Shown in pieces: positions 1-7,131 of a DNA stretch of 64,000 bases. The DNA lies in NCBI RefSeq assembly GCF_042492175.1, contig NZ_CP170453.1, forward strand, positions 930,001 through 994,000, in the 5' to 3' direction. The notes under the pieces were generated by a model. The model was given only the letters and a program-made list of their open reading frames with translations, was not told where the DNA came from and ran no database searches. This stretch comes from CAJXSN01 sp947492235 (GTDB lineage Bacteria > Pseudomonadota > Alphaproteobacteria > Sphingomonadales > Sphingomonadaceae). The position numbers were made by a program, and so were the translations under genes. Numbering within the stretch: position 1 is the stretch's first letter; each line of letters begins with the position of its first letter.

Positions 1-447
1 AGCATGAACCTCAGCAATCACATGATGAGCCATTACGAGATGTTCAAACATCTGACCGCGGGCGACGAGGAAAGCGCGCAGGCGACCAAAGATTTCTACG
101 ACGAATATCGCGCCGTGTGCGACATGACCGCCGAGTTTTACCTGCAGACGGTGGAGGAGGTGTTCCAGAAGCACTCGCTGCCCAACGGCACTTTCACCCA
201 TCGCGGCGAGCTGGTGGATTTGGGCGCAATCGACCAGACCGCCATCCTCGCCATCGAGGGCGAGCGGGATGATATTTCAGGACTGGGCCAGACGAAGGCG
301 GCGCTGAAGCTTGCCAACGGTCTGTCAGAGAAGAAGAAGCGCTATTACATGGCCGAAGGCGCAGGCCATTACGGCATTTTCAACGGCAGCAAATGGCGCG
401 ACAAAATCGCCCCGGTGGTCGAGGAGTTTATCGCCGCGAATGGATAA
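1..447 (+). CDS. phaZ: Intracellular polyhydroxyalkanoate depolymerase, C-terminal part (5' end outside window)
   Basis: This is the last ~148 codons of an alpha/beta-hydrolase that hydrolyses stored poly-3-hydroxybutyrate in the cytoplasm. The reading frame is open from base 1, so the gene starts upstream of the window. The visible part matches the C-terminal end of PhaZ-type depolymerases: AEFYLQTVEEVFQ, then GERDDISGLGQT (with the acid residue of the triad) and GHYGIFNGSKWRDKIAP carrying the catalytic histidine. The nucleophile serine lies outside the window. A thiolase (2301-3479) and an acetoacetyl-CoA reductase (52530-53252) elsewhere in the window fit a PHB-cycling organism. Confidence 0.85.
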   Translation, partial: SMNLSNHMMSHYEMFKHLTAGDEESAQATKDFYDEYRAVCDMTAEFYLQTVEEVFQKHSLPNGTFTHRGELVDLGAIDQTAILAIEGERDDISGLGQTKAALKLANGLSEKKKRYYMAEGAGHYGIFNGSKWRDKIAPVVEEFIAANG

Positions 448-480
448 AGGCTGACCGGCTTCGGCGCGCGCTGGCGTAAT

Positions 481-1134
481 CTAACGCGCGTTGCCGAGAA
501 ATGTCGGTTCGTCGCTCCCGCACGTGAAGCCCCGTGCCTCCGCGTCCGCCAGCTTGCGCGCTTCCTCATTGGCGCTGGGATAGCTGCCCTCGATTTGCGC
601 GACGCGGCAGCCGGCCTCGCCGCCTGAGCCGACCTTTTCGACCGCCAGCACCGTGCGACCGCCGGATTCCATCGACACGTCCTTGTAGCGGAAGATCACC
701 GCGAAGGGTTTGCCGCCCTCGCTACGCCATTCCATCGTCGGGGCGATATCGTTGAAGGCGCCAATGGTTTCGAACTCGCCTTCCGCTCCGACATCCAGAT
801 CATAGCGCCCGTCGCCTGCCGCCACCCAATAGGGCACGCCCTGCACTGCCGGGCATTCCCAGATTGCCCATTCGCCCTCCCCCTCTTCGGCAGCGTCGAT
901 CTGGTCGCAGGCATCGAAATCGAGCTTGGAATAGCTGAACGTCACACCGTCTTCGGTTTTCTCGCCGTCTTCGGTTTTGGGTTCCCCTTCCTCCGCCTCT
1001 CCCGCCCCGGTCTCTGGTTCTTCGGTTGCGGCAGCCTCCAGTTCGCTCACCGGATCTGCAGAAGGTTCCTCCGCATCCTGCTGGCAGGCAGCCAAAGGCA
1101 GGGCGAGCGAAGCAATCAGAGCAAGGCGTTTCAT
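481..1134 (-). CDS. Hypothetical lipoprotein
   Basis: A ~217-residue predicted lipoprotein of unknown function. I start it at the internal ATG giving MKRLALIASLALPLAACQQ, a classic short signal peptide with lipobox LAAC (Cys17), rather than five codons upstream. A low-complexity acidic Glu/Ala/Gly/Thr-rich linker follows (about residues 20-65), then a compact domain with several Cys and Trp residues (WAIWECPAVQG, GCRVAQIEGSYPSANEEARKL). It is convergent with the depolymerase gene. No family was recognised. The acidic linker suggests that the folded domain is held away from the membrane, which is inference. Confidence 0.7.
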   Translation of the reverse strand: MKRLALIASLALPLAACQQDAEEPSADPVSELEAAATEEPETGAGEAEEGEPKTEDGEKTEDGVTFSYSKLDFDACDQIDAAEEGEGEWAIWECPAVQGVPYWVAAGDGRYDLDVGAEGEFETIGAFNDIAPTMEWRSEGGKPFAVIFRYKDVSMESGGRTVLAVEKVGSGGEAGCRVAQIEGSYPSANEEARKLADAEARGFTCGSDEPTFLGNAR

Positions 1135-1222
1135 GTCAGTGTCCCCCAAGACGGCGGTGATCCCGCCTGGGGCACTTTAGCCACAGTCGCCCGCCTCAGG
1201 GAACCCTCACATCACGGGCGCA

Positions 1223-2194
1223 TCACGGGCGTTGCGGCCATGTCGAGCCGATCTCGGCAGCCTCTTCGCGGTAGAGATAGCGCAGGCCATCCAGCATCAC
1301 GCGCGGGGCGACCGTATAGTGGTCCTCGCCGGTGTAGAACTGGCTGTGCAGGTCCAATACGTCATAGCCGCGCAAGCGCAGCCGCTCCACAAAGCGCGAT
1401 GTGCCGGTCAGAATGCTGCCGACATTGAGGAACCACTCGTTCCCCTCCGCCCCGCCTGCGCCAACATAGAGCGTGGCGGGCAAGGCTTCGTTCTGAGCAG
1501 CAAAGCGCTCCTCCGCCTTGAACACGGCATCGTCGATATTCGCCATCGCCGGGCTGCCCAGGATCATCTTGTCGAACGCGCCCGGACGGCTGAACAGCGC
1601 ATAGCCGCCCAGCATGCCGCCCAGCGAATGCCCGTGCAAAACATGCTCGCCGGAGAAGCGGTAACGCTGCGCCAGTTGCGGGCGCAGTTCGTCGATCAGG
1701 AAGCCGAGAAATTCATCCGCCCGGTGCGGATATTCGGGCAGCGGGACGATCTGGCGCATGGTCTCGCCCGCTAATCCCGGCGGGCCGAAACCTTGGCCCG
1801 GGGGCGAAAACTCGACGATCCGCTTGCCTACTCCGGCAAGCCCTTCTTCGCTCGGACTGCCCACGCCGATCACGATGACTTCCGGCATCATATTGCCGCT
1901 CACCAACAAATCGACGGTCGAAACCGCCATCCGGGTCATCAGCGGATCGTCCAGCACCCACAGCACCGGATAGGTCTTGTCCGGCAACACGCCGTAGCTC
2001 GCTGGCAGAGCAATGGTGACCGCGTGGTCATAGGAAAACGCGGTGCCGCGAAAACGTTCGGTGTCCAAGACTTCCATGTTGGCCCGCGCGCCCGGAATGG
2101 CGGCAAGCTGCGGATTGGCCAGCGCCGGCGCGGCGATGCCCAAGCCCAGAGCCGCCAATATCAACCCGAAAAATCTGATCATAGTCCCTCGCAA
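1223..2194 (-). CDS. Secreted alpha/beta-hydrolase (putative esterase, Fes/IroE type)
   Basis: A 323-residue putative esterase. An N-terminal signal peptide (MIRFFGLILAALGLGIAAPALA) indicates export to the periplasm or beyond. The core matches the putative-esterase family: YPVLWVLDD, PEVIVIGVG, and the nucleophile elbow GHSLGG (HGHSLGGMLGGYALF), with a late acid/His region (GEDHYTVAP). This family includes enterochelin esterase-like and other carboxylesterases. The substrate cannot be told from sequence. The start could be either the first Met or the Met four codons later (2182). It is a monocistronic minus-strand gene beside the thiolase. Confidence 0.8.
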   Translation of the reverse strand: MRGTMIRFFGLILAALGLGIAAPALANPQLAAIPGARANMEVLDTERFRGTAFSYDHAVTIALPASYGVLPDKTYPVLWVLDDPLMTRMAVSTVDLLVSGNMMPEVIVIGVGSPSEEGLAGVGKRIVEFSPPGQGFGPPGLAGETMRQIVPLPEYPHRADEFLGFLIDELRPQLAQRYRFSGEHVLHGHSLGGMLGGYALFSRPGAFDKMILGSPAMANIDDAVFKAEERFAAQNEALPATLYVGAGGAEGNEWFLNVGSILTGTSRFVERLRLRGYDVLDLHSQFYTGEDHYTVAPRVMLDGLRYLYREEAAEIGSTWPQRP

Positions 2195-2300
2195 AAAACC
2201 CTGCCGAATGCTGGGTTCAAGAAAACGCTAACATCCAGCAGGGCCAATGCACCAATCCGCTCGTCGATCAGGCCGAGCGATCTATCGGTTAAGCGCGTGC

Positions 2301-3479
2301 TTAGAAGATCTCGAACAGGCCCGCTGCGCCCATGCCGCCGCCGACACACATGGTGACGACTGCGTATTTCGCGCCACGGCGTTTGCCTTCCAGCAGCGCG
2401 TGGCCGGTGCAGCGTGCGCCGGTCATGCCGTAGGGGTGGCCGATGGAGATCGAGCCGCCATTGACGTTGAGCTTGTCGTTATCGATGCCCAGCTTGTCAC
2501 GGCAGTACAGGACCTGCACGGCGAACGCTTCGTTGAGTTCCCACAGGCCGATATCGCCGATCGACAGGTCGAACCGCTCGAGCAGTTTGGGGATGGCGAA
2601 GACCGGGCCGATGCCCATTTCGTCGGGCTCCGTGCCGGCCACAGCCATGCCGACATAACGGCCCAGCGGAGTCAAACCCTTCTTCGCGGCGACGGCGGCT
2701 TCCATCACCACCACGGCGGACGAACCATCCGACAGCTGGCTGGCATTACCGGCGGTGATCGTCGTGTTGGGGCCGAGGACCGGCTGGAGCGATGCGAGGC
2801 CTTCCAGCGTGGTCGAGGGACGGTTGCCCTCGTCCTTGGCGATGGTGACTTCCTGTTCGGAGACTTCGCCCGTTTCCTTGTCTTTCACCATATGGGTGGT
2901 GGTGACCGAGACGATTTCGTCATCGAACAGACCGGCTTCCTGAGCGGCAGCGGTGCGCTGCTGCGACTGGAGGCCGTATTCGTCCTGTGCTTCGCGGCTG
3001 ATACCGTAGCGATCGGCGACCGTCTGCGCGGTTTGCAGCATCGGCATGTAAATCGCGCCGTGCATCGCCATCAGCGATTTGTCAGGGGCGACGCGCATTT
3101 CCGGCGTTTGCACCAGGCTGATCGATTCCTGACCGCCTGCGGCCACAATATCCATCCGGTCGAGCGTGACCTGCTTCGAAGCCGTCGCGATCGACATCAG
3201 GCCGCTGGAGCACTGACGATCGATGGTCATGCCGCTGGTGGAGATCGGGCAGCCCGCCTTCAAAGCGACCTGACGCGCCAGGTTGCCTGCCTGCGTGCCC
3301 TGCTGGAGCGCGGAGCCCCAAAGAACATCGTCGACTTCGCCCGGCTCGATACCGGCGCGTTCGATCGCCGGGGCCAGAGCGTAGGCGCCCAGAGTTGCGC
3401 CGGGAGTGGAATTGAAAGCGCCCTTATAGGCTTTGCCCATTCCGGTACGGGCGGTGGATACGATAACTGCGTCGCGCAT
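2301..3479 (-). CDS. Acetyl-CoA acyltransferase (thiolase)
   Basis: A 392-residue thiolase of the usual family length. It cleaves or condenses acyl-CoA in beta-oxidation or acetoacetyl-CoA formation. The visible hallmarks are the nucleophilic cysteine in DRQCSSGLMSIA, the NGGSISIGHPYGMTGAR histidine motif, and the C-terminal CVGGGMGAAG with the second active-site cysteine. The ATG is preceded by a good AGGAG ribosome site. It lies downstream of a MaoC-type hydratase on the same strand, separated by ~118 bp holding an inverted palindromic repeat pair. Sequence alone does not separate degradative from biosynthetic (phaA-like) thiolases; the surroundings favour acyl-CoA degradation. Confidence 0.9.
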   Translation of the reverse strand: MRDAVIVSTARTGMGKAYKGAFNSTPGATLGAYALAPAIERAGIEPGEVDDVLWGSALQQGTQAGNLARQVALKAGCPISTSGMTIDRQCSSGLMSIATASKQVTLDRMDIVAAGGQESISLVQTPEMRVAPDKSLMAMHGAIYMPMLQTAQTVADRYGISREAQDEYGLQSQQRTAAAQEAGLFDDEIVSVTTTHMVKDKETGEVSEQEVTIAKDEGNRPSTTLEGLASLQPVLGPNTTITAGNASQLSDGSSAVVVMEAAVAAKKGLTPLGRYVGMAVAGTEPDEMGIGPVFAIPKLLERFDLSIGDIGLWELNEAFAVQVLYCRDKLGIDNDKLNVNGGSISIGHPYGMTGARCTGHALLEGKRRGAKYAVVTMCVGGGMGAAGLFEIF

Positions 3480-3510
3480 GGTGATGCTCCTGAAAACTCA
3501 AAACAAAGGG

Positions 3511-3592
3511 GTCGTCACCCCAGCGAAAGCCGGGGCCTCGTTCAGCGAAGGACGACCTAGGGGAAAGCGGCCCCGGTATTCGCCGGGACGAC
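3511..3592. repeat. Inverted pair of palindromic repeat elements (REP-like)
   Basis: Two related GC-rich palindromes face each other in the gap between the MaoC and thiolase genes. The forward copy at about 3511-3540 contains CCCCAGCGAAAGCCGGGG; the reverse copy at about 3565-3592 reads, on the minus strand, CCCGGCGAATACCGGGG. Both are preceded by GTCGTC in their own orientation, so the whole stretch can fold into a long hairpin. The same element type occurs once more at about 14229-14260. Confidence 0.65.
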
Positions 3593-3597
3593 GCCGG

Positions 3598-4047
3598 TTA
3601 CACGAAGTACTGGGTGATCCACTCGCAGATCAAAGCGGGCTTTTCCTCGCCTTCGATCTCGATGGTGATCTCGGCGGTCTGCTGCCACTGGCCCGGGCGC
3701 TTCTCGATCATTTCGAGCAGCTTCCAGTGTCCGCGGATGCGTTTGCCGACGCGGACGGGCGCGATGAAGCGGGTTTTGTTGCCGCCATAATTGACGCCCA
3801 TCTTCACGCCGTCGATCTTGGGCATATCGCTGTTCGCGCCCAGATACGGGATCATCGACAGGGTCATGAAGCCGTGCACGATGGTGCCGCCAAACGGCGT
3901 CATCTTGGCTTTCTCTTCGTCAATATGGATGAACTGGTGGTCACCTGTCGCATCGGCGAACATGTTGACCTTTTCCTGCGTCATCTCGGTCCATTCGCTG
4001 GAGCCGAGGTTTTCGCCTGTTTTGGCGGCGAGATCTTGCGGGGTCAT
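3598..4047 (-). CDS. MaoC family hydratase
   Basis: A 149-residue hot-dog fold protein of the MaoC/(R)-specific enoyl-CoA hydratase type. The start is the ATG giving MTPQDLAAKTG, because AGGAGAGG sits just upstream; an upstream ATG nine codons earlier lacks such a site. Hydratase-2-type features are visible: FADATGDHQFIHID (catalytic Asp/His region) followed by GGTIVHGFMTLSM. These enzymes hydrate enoyl-CoA to 3-hydroxyacyl-CoA. It lies upstream of the thiolase on the same strand, so the two may be a small acyl-CoA operon, although the repeat pair between them could modulate read-through. Confidence 0.85.
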   Translation of the reverse strand: MTPQDLAAKTGENLGSSEWTEMTQEKVNMFADATGDHQFIHIDEEKAKMTPFGGTIVHGFMTLSMIPYLGANSDMPKIDGVKMGVNYGGNKTRFIAPVRVGKRIRGHWKLLEMIEKRPGQWQQTAEITIEIEGEEKPALICEWITQYFV

Positions 4048-4103
4048 GTACCTCTCCTGATATGAATGCTGCAATTGCGGGCATTCATGCAGGATGAGCG
4101 CGC

Positions 4104-5501
4104 CTAGCGCAATGCGGGCTCGGCTGCCGCTACGGCAGGCTTGTCCTTGGCAGAGGCAGGCCGGGCACGCGTGGCCCCGATTCCCCGTTTGATCGGCGAA
4201 TCAAGCCGTTTGCAATAGACATGCAGCGCGATTTGCAGGCCGATCAGCATCATGATGAAGGGCTGATAGGCAATGCCCTGGAACAGCGCGCCCACCAGAT
4301 AGATGACGTGCGCATATTGCAGCGCCGTGGCGAACGGTGCCTGCCAGCGCTCCCCGTCGCCGGTACGTTTGCGCCATTTCCGGCGGATCCGCTCCATGTG
4401 CCACAGGCCAAGCAGTTGCAGCCACGCCCAGACGCCAAAGCCGAGATAGCCTTGCTCGCCCAACACTTCGAAATAGCTGGAATGGAACGCGCGGCCTTCA
4501 TCGACCACCTTCTTGTATTCGATCGACCTTGTGTTCCCCTCGCCCGTGCGCTGGGGCAGCTGGTAGGTAAATTTGTTCGCCCGGTAGATGTCGAAGCCCC
4601 CTCCGCGCGGGTTGTTCTGGACATATTCCCACGTCCATTCCCACACCGCCACACGGGTGGAGGCGGACTGGTCACCGTCATGGCTGGCAATGGTCGACAT
4701 CCGCTCGAAATAGCTTTGCGGCAGGAACGGGATCGCCATCATGCCCAGCGAAGCACCGGCAATCATGAACAGCGCCCGGCGCTTCACATCGCGCAAAGCC
4801 AGCACCAACAAAACTGCAATACAGACCAGACCGGTGCGCGCCTCTGTCCCCACCGGAATCAGCAGGCAGGCAAAGACCAGCGCATAGCAAAACAGCTTCA
4901 CCCGCCAGTCGGGCGCAAAGATTGTCCCGTGCTTGGTGAACCACAGGATCAGCGGAATAATCCCGATGGACACCGTCGCCAGAGTGGAGCTTTCATACAG
5001 GCCGCTATTGTCGTTCACGAAGAAATAGAGGCTCGCATAGCCGCCACCGCCAGTCGCGGTTTTCATGCCTGCCGAGATGATGATCGCACCCACCGCCAGC
5101 ACCATTGTCATGGCCGCCGCTTCCAGCCGCAGGCGGGTCATCAGGGTGAAGGGCAGGAAGATCGCGAAGAACATCGCTTTCCACACCCAATCCCATTTCG
5201 CATAGGCGTCTTCCGGGAAGGGCGAGCTCTGCAAGGTGTAGAAACACCACAGCATGAAAAACAGCAGCAGTCCCTGCCTGAAGGTAAAGCGCACATCTTT
5301 CTTGGTATCGGTCAGCAGCCAGCCGCCAAAGGCTGCGCAGAACGCGATGAGCGACAGCGGAAACATCTGCATCAGACCCCAGCCGATCTTATGCGGCGCG
5401 AGAATATCGATATAGAGGTAGGCCAGCACCCACACGAACGGGCGGCGCACGCCCAGCGCGAAGAAGCCGAGGACAAACAGGAAGAGGGCCGCGTCGAGCA
5501 T
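4104..5501 (-). CDS. Putative O-glycosylation ligase/polymerase, exosortase A-associated (Wzy/WaaL-like)
   Basis: A 465-residue polytopic inner-membrane protein with about ten hydrophobic segments and a long periplasmic loop. It contains STRVAVWEWTWEYVQNNP and FHSSYFEVLGEQGYLGFGVW, the pattern of the exosortase-A-associated O-ligase family within the Wzy/WaaL superfamily. The family is thought to polymerise or transfer lipid-linked sugars. It starts 6 bp after a small membrane-protein gene (5508-5720) and is divergent from a glycosyltransferase of the same exosortase-A-associated set (5824-7086). No exosortase gene is in the window. The Lys/Ala-rich tail is cytoplasmic-like. Confidence 0.8.
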   Translation of the reverse strand: MLDAALFLFVLGFFALGVRRPFVWVLAYLYIDILAPHKIGWGLMQMFPLSLIAFCAAFGGWLLTDTKKDVRFTFRQGLLLFFMLWCFYTLQSSPFPEDAYAKWDWVWKAMFFAIFLPFTLMTRLRLEAAAMTMVLAVGAIIISAGMKTATGGGGYASLYFFVNDNSGLYESSTLATVSIGIIPLILWFTKHGTIFAPDWRVKLFCYALVFACLLIPVGTEARTGLVCIAVLLVLALRDVKRRALFMIAGASLGMMAIPFLPQSYFERMSTIASHDGDQSASTRVAVWEWTWEYVQNNPRGGGFDIYRANKFTYQLPQRTGEGNTRSIEYKKVVDEGRAFHSSYFEVLGEQGYLGFGVWAWLQLLGLWHMERIRRKWRKRTGDGERWQAPFATALQYAHVIYLVGALFQGIAYQPFIMMLIGLQIALHVYCKRLDSPIKRGIGATRARPASAKDKPAVAAAEPALR

Positions 5502-5507
5502 ATCCGG

Positions 5508-5720
5508 TCAGCGGGCCGTCTGCTGTGTCTTGTGGTTGCGGTGAGCGGGCCTGTGCTTTTTGGGGCCTTCCTCTGCCCCCTCGCCCCGCGCCGCATCCGC
5601 AGCATCGGTCTCGGCCAAAGTCGCTACATCCTCGTGGTCGAGCTTGTCATCGGTCAGCACGCGCAGCAGCCCGATGAGCAGCAGCCCATGGGTCAAGGCG
5701 AGGGCGAAATAGTCGATCAT
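5508..5720 (-). CDS. Small single-pass membrane protein
   Basis: A 70-residue protein starting at the internal ATG of MIDYFALALTHGLLLIGLLRVL; longer starts would run into the divergent glycosyltransferase gene. It has one N-terminal membrane helix (about residues 3-21), then an acidic segment and a basic His/Lys/Arg-rich tail (GPKKHRPAHRNHKTQQTAR). The stop lies 6 bp before the O-ligase start, so the two are probably co-transcribed and translationally coupled. No family was recognised. A role as an accessory of the ligase is inference from position only. Confidence 0.55.
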   Translation of the reverse strand: MIDYFALALTHGLLLIGLLRVLTDDKLDHEDVATLAETDAADAARGEGAEEGPKKHRPAHRNHKTQQTAR

Positions 5721-5823
5721 GGCGCGCGTGGTGCTCCGGCGGCGGACCAGTGCGGGCCGGTATGGCCTGCCTTTGGTTACCGGTTCGCTACCACTGACGG
5801 GTTGACGGGCCGTTAAGCAAACC

Positions 5824-7086
5824 ATGGCAGAAGCGCTCCCCATGACGACACAGCCACGCATCTTGCATGTTCTCGACCATTCGCTGCCCCTGCACAGCGG
5901 CTACACCTTTCGCACGCGCGCCATTTTAAAGGCGCAGGAACGCGCCGGAATGGAAGTGCGCGGCATCACCAGCCTGCGGCACAGCGCGAAAGGTCCGATG
6001 CAGGAAGAGGCCGAAGGGCTGATTTTCCACCGTACGCCCGATGATGGCGATACCGGCTCGCTTCCGGCAATCAGCGAGATTCGCGAGATCAACCGTCTCG
6101 CCAAAGCCATTGAGGAACTGGCGAAGGAATGGCGTCCCGATGTGCTGCACGCCCATTCTCCTGCATTGTGCGGGATGGCGGCTGTGCGGGCGGGCGCACG
6201 GCTGGGCATTCCGGTCGTTTATGAAATCCGCGCCTTCTGGGAAGATGCTGCGGTCGGCAATGGTCAGGGACGCGAGGGTTCGCTGAAATACCGCATGACC
6301 CGCGCGCTGGAAAACCGGGTGGTGGCCCGCGCCGATGCGGTCTTCACCATCTGCTCAGGCTTGCGGGACGATTTGATCGAGCGCGGCTTTGACGGCGGAC
6401 GGATCGGGATTTCGCCCAACGGGGTCGATTTGTCATTGTTCGGCGAACCGGCGCAGCGCGATGATGCGCTGGCGGCTTCTTTGGGCATCGATGGTGGTCC
6501 GGTGATCGGCTTTATCGGCAGTTTCTACGATTATGAGGGGCTGGACGATCTGATCGCCGCCATGCCGATGCTCCGCGAGCGCCAGCCCGGGGCGCATCTG
6601 CTGATGGTCGGCGGCGGGCCGATGAATCAGGCGTTGCAAGCGCAGGCGGCAGCATCCCCGTGCGCCGATGCGATCCATTTCACCGGCCGCGTGCCGCATG
6701 AGGAGGTGGAGAAATATTACGCGCTGACCGATATCCTCGCTTATCCGCGAAAACGTAGCCGTCTGACCGATCTGGTCACCCCGCTAAAGCCTCTCGAAGC
6801 CATGGCCCAGCGGCGGCTGGTCGCAGCATCCGATGTAGGCGGACACCGCGAATTGATGGAAGACGGTGTCACCGGCACGCTGTTCCCGGCGGACGATCCG
6901 GAGGGGATTGCGCAGGCGCTGGCCAGCCTGTCGGCCCGGCGCAGTGACTGGGATGAGATCCGTGAGCGCGCTTACGAGCATGTCGCAGCCCGTCACGACT
7001 GGGATGCGGGCATCCATCGTTATCAAAGCGTTTACCATCATTTGCTAGCAAACCTGAAGATTAGGCCCGTTCCGGCCGCTGCCTGA
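5824..7086 (+). CDS. Glycosyltransferase family 4, exosortase A-associated type
   Basis: A 420-residue GT-B fold glycosyltransferase. The N-terminal part (ILHVLDHSLPLHSGYTFRTRAIL) and VLHAHSPALCGMAAVRAG, IPVVYEIRAFWEDAAVG match the family of PEP-CTERM/exosortase-A-associated glycosyltransferases. The C-terminal half carries the group 1 domain (SPNGVDLSLF, IGFIGSFYDYEGLDDLI, LVTPLKPLEAMAQRRLVAASDVGG). A second ATG at 5842 is an alternative start. It is divergent from the O-ligase, which belongs to the same functional set, so it likely adds a sugar to a lipid-linked exopolysaccharide repeat. Confidence 0.85.
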   Translation: MAEALPMTTQPRILHVLDHSLPLHSGYTFRTRAILKAQERAGMEVRGITSLRHSAKGPMQEEAEGLIFHRTPDDGDTGSLPAISEIREINRLAKAIEELAKEWRPDVLHAHSPALCGMAAVRAGARLGIPVVYEIRAFWEDAAVGNGQGREGSLKYRMTRALENRVVARADAVFTICSGLRDDLIERGFDGGRIGISPNGVDLSLFGEPAQRDDALAASLGIDGGPVIGFIGSFYDYEGLDDLIAAMPMLRERQPGAHLLMVGGGPMNQALQAQAAASPCADAIHFTGRVPHEEVEKYYALTDILAYPRKRSRLTDLVTPLKPLEAMAQRRLVAASDVGGHRELMEDGVTGTLFPADDPEGIAQALASLSARRSDWDEIRERAYEHVAARHDWDAGIHRYQSVYHHLLANLKIRPVPAAA

Positions 7087-7131
7087 ACCGCAGCACCGGC
7101 ACACGGGCGGCAACAGGAAAGTAGTTTGGGC

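Noticed and set aside
4221..5816. 531-codon plus-strand open frame opposite the O-ligase
   Set aside because: Antisense to a protein with a clear family pattern; the product is His/Gln/Arg-rich without domains.
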